Source: Pseudomonadota bacterium
GTDB taxonomy: Bacteria; Desulfobacterota; Desulfovibrionia; Desulfovibrionales; Desulfovibrionaceae
DNA: 6,199 nucleotides
Reading direction: 5' to 3'
Assembly (NCBI GenBank): GCA_023417745.1
Contig: JAEZEM010000022.1
Location: 1 to 6,199 of the forward strand
Both the position numbers and the translations under genes were made by a program. This document shows, piece by piece, positions 5,445 through 6,199 of this stretch. The notes under the pieces were generated by a model that saw only the letters and a list, made by a program, of their open reading frames with translations, searched no databases and was not told the origin of the DNA. How positions within the stretch are numbered: the first letter of the stretch is position 1; the number at the start of each line of letters is the position of its first letter.

Positions 5445-5476
5445 CGACAGGCTTTCACAACTTGCAACCCTGCGCC

Positions 5477-5482
5477 AAAGGA
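5477..5482 (+). promoter_or_regulatory. Ribosome binding site of the second barrel gene
   Basis: AAAGGA, identical to the preceding gene's site, lies 7 bases before the ATG at 5490. A nearer ATG at 5482 is in another frame and overlaps the site. Confidence 0.65.
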
Positions 5483-5489
5483 TGCCGCC

Positions 5490-6199
5490 ATGCCGACTTT
5501 TCGAAACGCCGCCAGACGTCTTCACGTCGCAATTCTCTTCGTCTCCTTGGCCGTCTGGGCCGTTTCCGCTGCCGCGCCGGGGCAGGCGCGAGCCGCCGAA
5601 GGCGGCGTGAGCCACTACATCCTCGGCGCCTACGGCGATTTCCTCATGGGTTACATCCCGGCCGACGGGTTTTACGTGCGAAATGACACCTTCTACCAGT
5701 CCGCCCACACGGATCAGTCCCTCAAAGGCGGCCGGGCTTTTGCCGGCGTCGATTCCTCCGTGGTGATGAACATCACCAAGCTCTCCTACCTGTTCGACGT
5801 GCCGGCCATGGGCGGCTTCCTCGGCGTCGGCGTCGGCGTGCCGTTTATCGTCAACGAACACATCGCCGGCGACTTGGCCGCCGACTGGGACCATAAGTCG
5901 CGCGCCACGGGTCTGGAAACGCCGCATCACCTCGCCTACGGCGGCGGCGGCGACCGGGGCGGGCTGTCCGACATCTTCCTCATGCCGGTCATCGCCGGCT
6001 GGAACTTCGGCGAATGCCATCTGGTCGTGTCGCCCATCATCTTTTTGCCCACCGGCTACTACAATCCCAAAAAACTCACCAACCTCGGCATGAACTACGC
6101 CAGCTTCGACGGCAACGTGGCCTTCACTTGGCTGTCCAAGAGCAAGGTCGAATTTTCGGTCAACGCCGGCTACATGATCAACACCGAAAACCAGACCAC
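5490..6199 (+). CDS. PF13557-type outer-membrane protein, phenol-degradation MetA/SphA-like (3' partial)
   Basis: The frame runs from ATG 5490 to the window edge without a stop: 236 complete residues, the 3' end missing. The signal peptide has basic residues at 5-10, a hydrophobic core about 13-29, and cleavage after A35 (ARA-AE). The mature protein starts AEGGVSHYILGAYGDF, the characteristic opening of the 'MetA-pathway of phenol degradation' family (PF13557; SphA-like transporters). PTGYYNP at 187-193 and NTENQT at 231-236 fit its later conserved blocks, where relatives continue with a Tyr-Ser-Gly segment that would lie just past the window. The family is thought to form outer-membrane barrels for uptake of hydrophobic or aromatic compounds; most members are untested, and the name does not show phenol use here. 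It is likely in one transcript with the upstream barrel gene. A single unpaired Cys falls near residue 177. Confidence 0.85.
   Translation, partial: MPTFRNAARRLHVAILFVSLAVWAVSAAAPGQARAAEGGVSHYILGAYGDFLMGYIPADGFYVRNDTFYQSAHTDQSLKGGRAFAGVDSSVVMNITKLSYLFDVPAMGGFLGVGVGVPFIVNEHIAGDLAADWDHKSRATGLETPHHLAYGGGGDRGGLSDIFLMPVIAGWNFGECHLVVSPIIFLPTGYYNPKKLTNLGMNYASFDGNVAFTWLSKSKVEFSVNAGYMINTENQT

Noticed and set aside
4935..6020. A 361-codon minus-strand frame opposite the two barrel genes
   Set aside because: The + strand carries signal peptides, ribosome binding sites and barrel motifs; this frame has none and is an antisense artefact.
1..6199. CRISPR array, tRNA/rRNA gene, or phage and defence genes
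   Set aside because: I saw no regularly spaced direct repeats, no tRNA-like or rRNA-like segment, and no gene with a recognised defence or phage motif beyond the phospholipase D-like protein, whose fold alone does not indicate defence.

Overview
The window is high-GC DNA with five protein genes, all on the + strand, and one long gene-poor gap. Strong GC preference at third codon positions, AGGA-type ribosome binding sites, and two outer-membrane barrel proteins with signal peptides point to a Gram-negative, GC-rich bacterium. The protein families, above all a barrel of the type often mislabelled 'neuromedin U' next to a PF13557-type barrel, fit a sulfate reducer of the Desulfovibrio/Solidesulfovibrio group. 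That assignment rests on family resemblance and was not checked by a search.

Positions 1-2640 hold a probable two-gene operon. First is the 3' part of a phospholipase D-like protein with two HKD motifs, whose 5' end lies outside the window. After 30 bases comes a metallo-beta-lactamase-fold hydrolase of the RNase Z/AtsA-like type, with a complete metal-ligand set and an unusual arginine-rich N-terminal extension. Positions 2641-3328 contain no confident gene. The first part is a dense cluster of stem-loops built around five CCTTTG/CAAAGG half-sites in alternating orientation, probably a dispersed intergenic repeat. Then come a possible trace of a transposase start, an AT-richer stretch that may carry the promoter of the next gene, and several small hairpins.

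Positions 3342-4439 encode an exported choloylglycine hydrolase-family amidase (bile salt hydrolase/penicillin V acylase fold) whose catalytic Cys lies exactly at the predicted signal-peptide cleavage site. A strong intrinsic terminator (4459-4514) follows. From 4572 to the window end are two adjacent outer-membrane beta-barrel genes, 45 bases apart and with the same AAAGGA ribosome binding site; the second runs off the window.

The last three genes therefore encode envelope proteins: one periplasmic N-terminal nucleophile amidase and two putative barrels. The first two gene products look cytoplasmic as far as they can be seen. No RNA gene, CRISPR array, complete insertion sequence or clear novel multi-gene system is visible. 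The most unusual material is the non-coding repeat cluster and the layout around the amidase.
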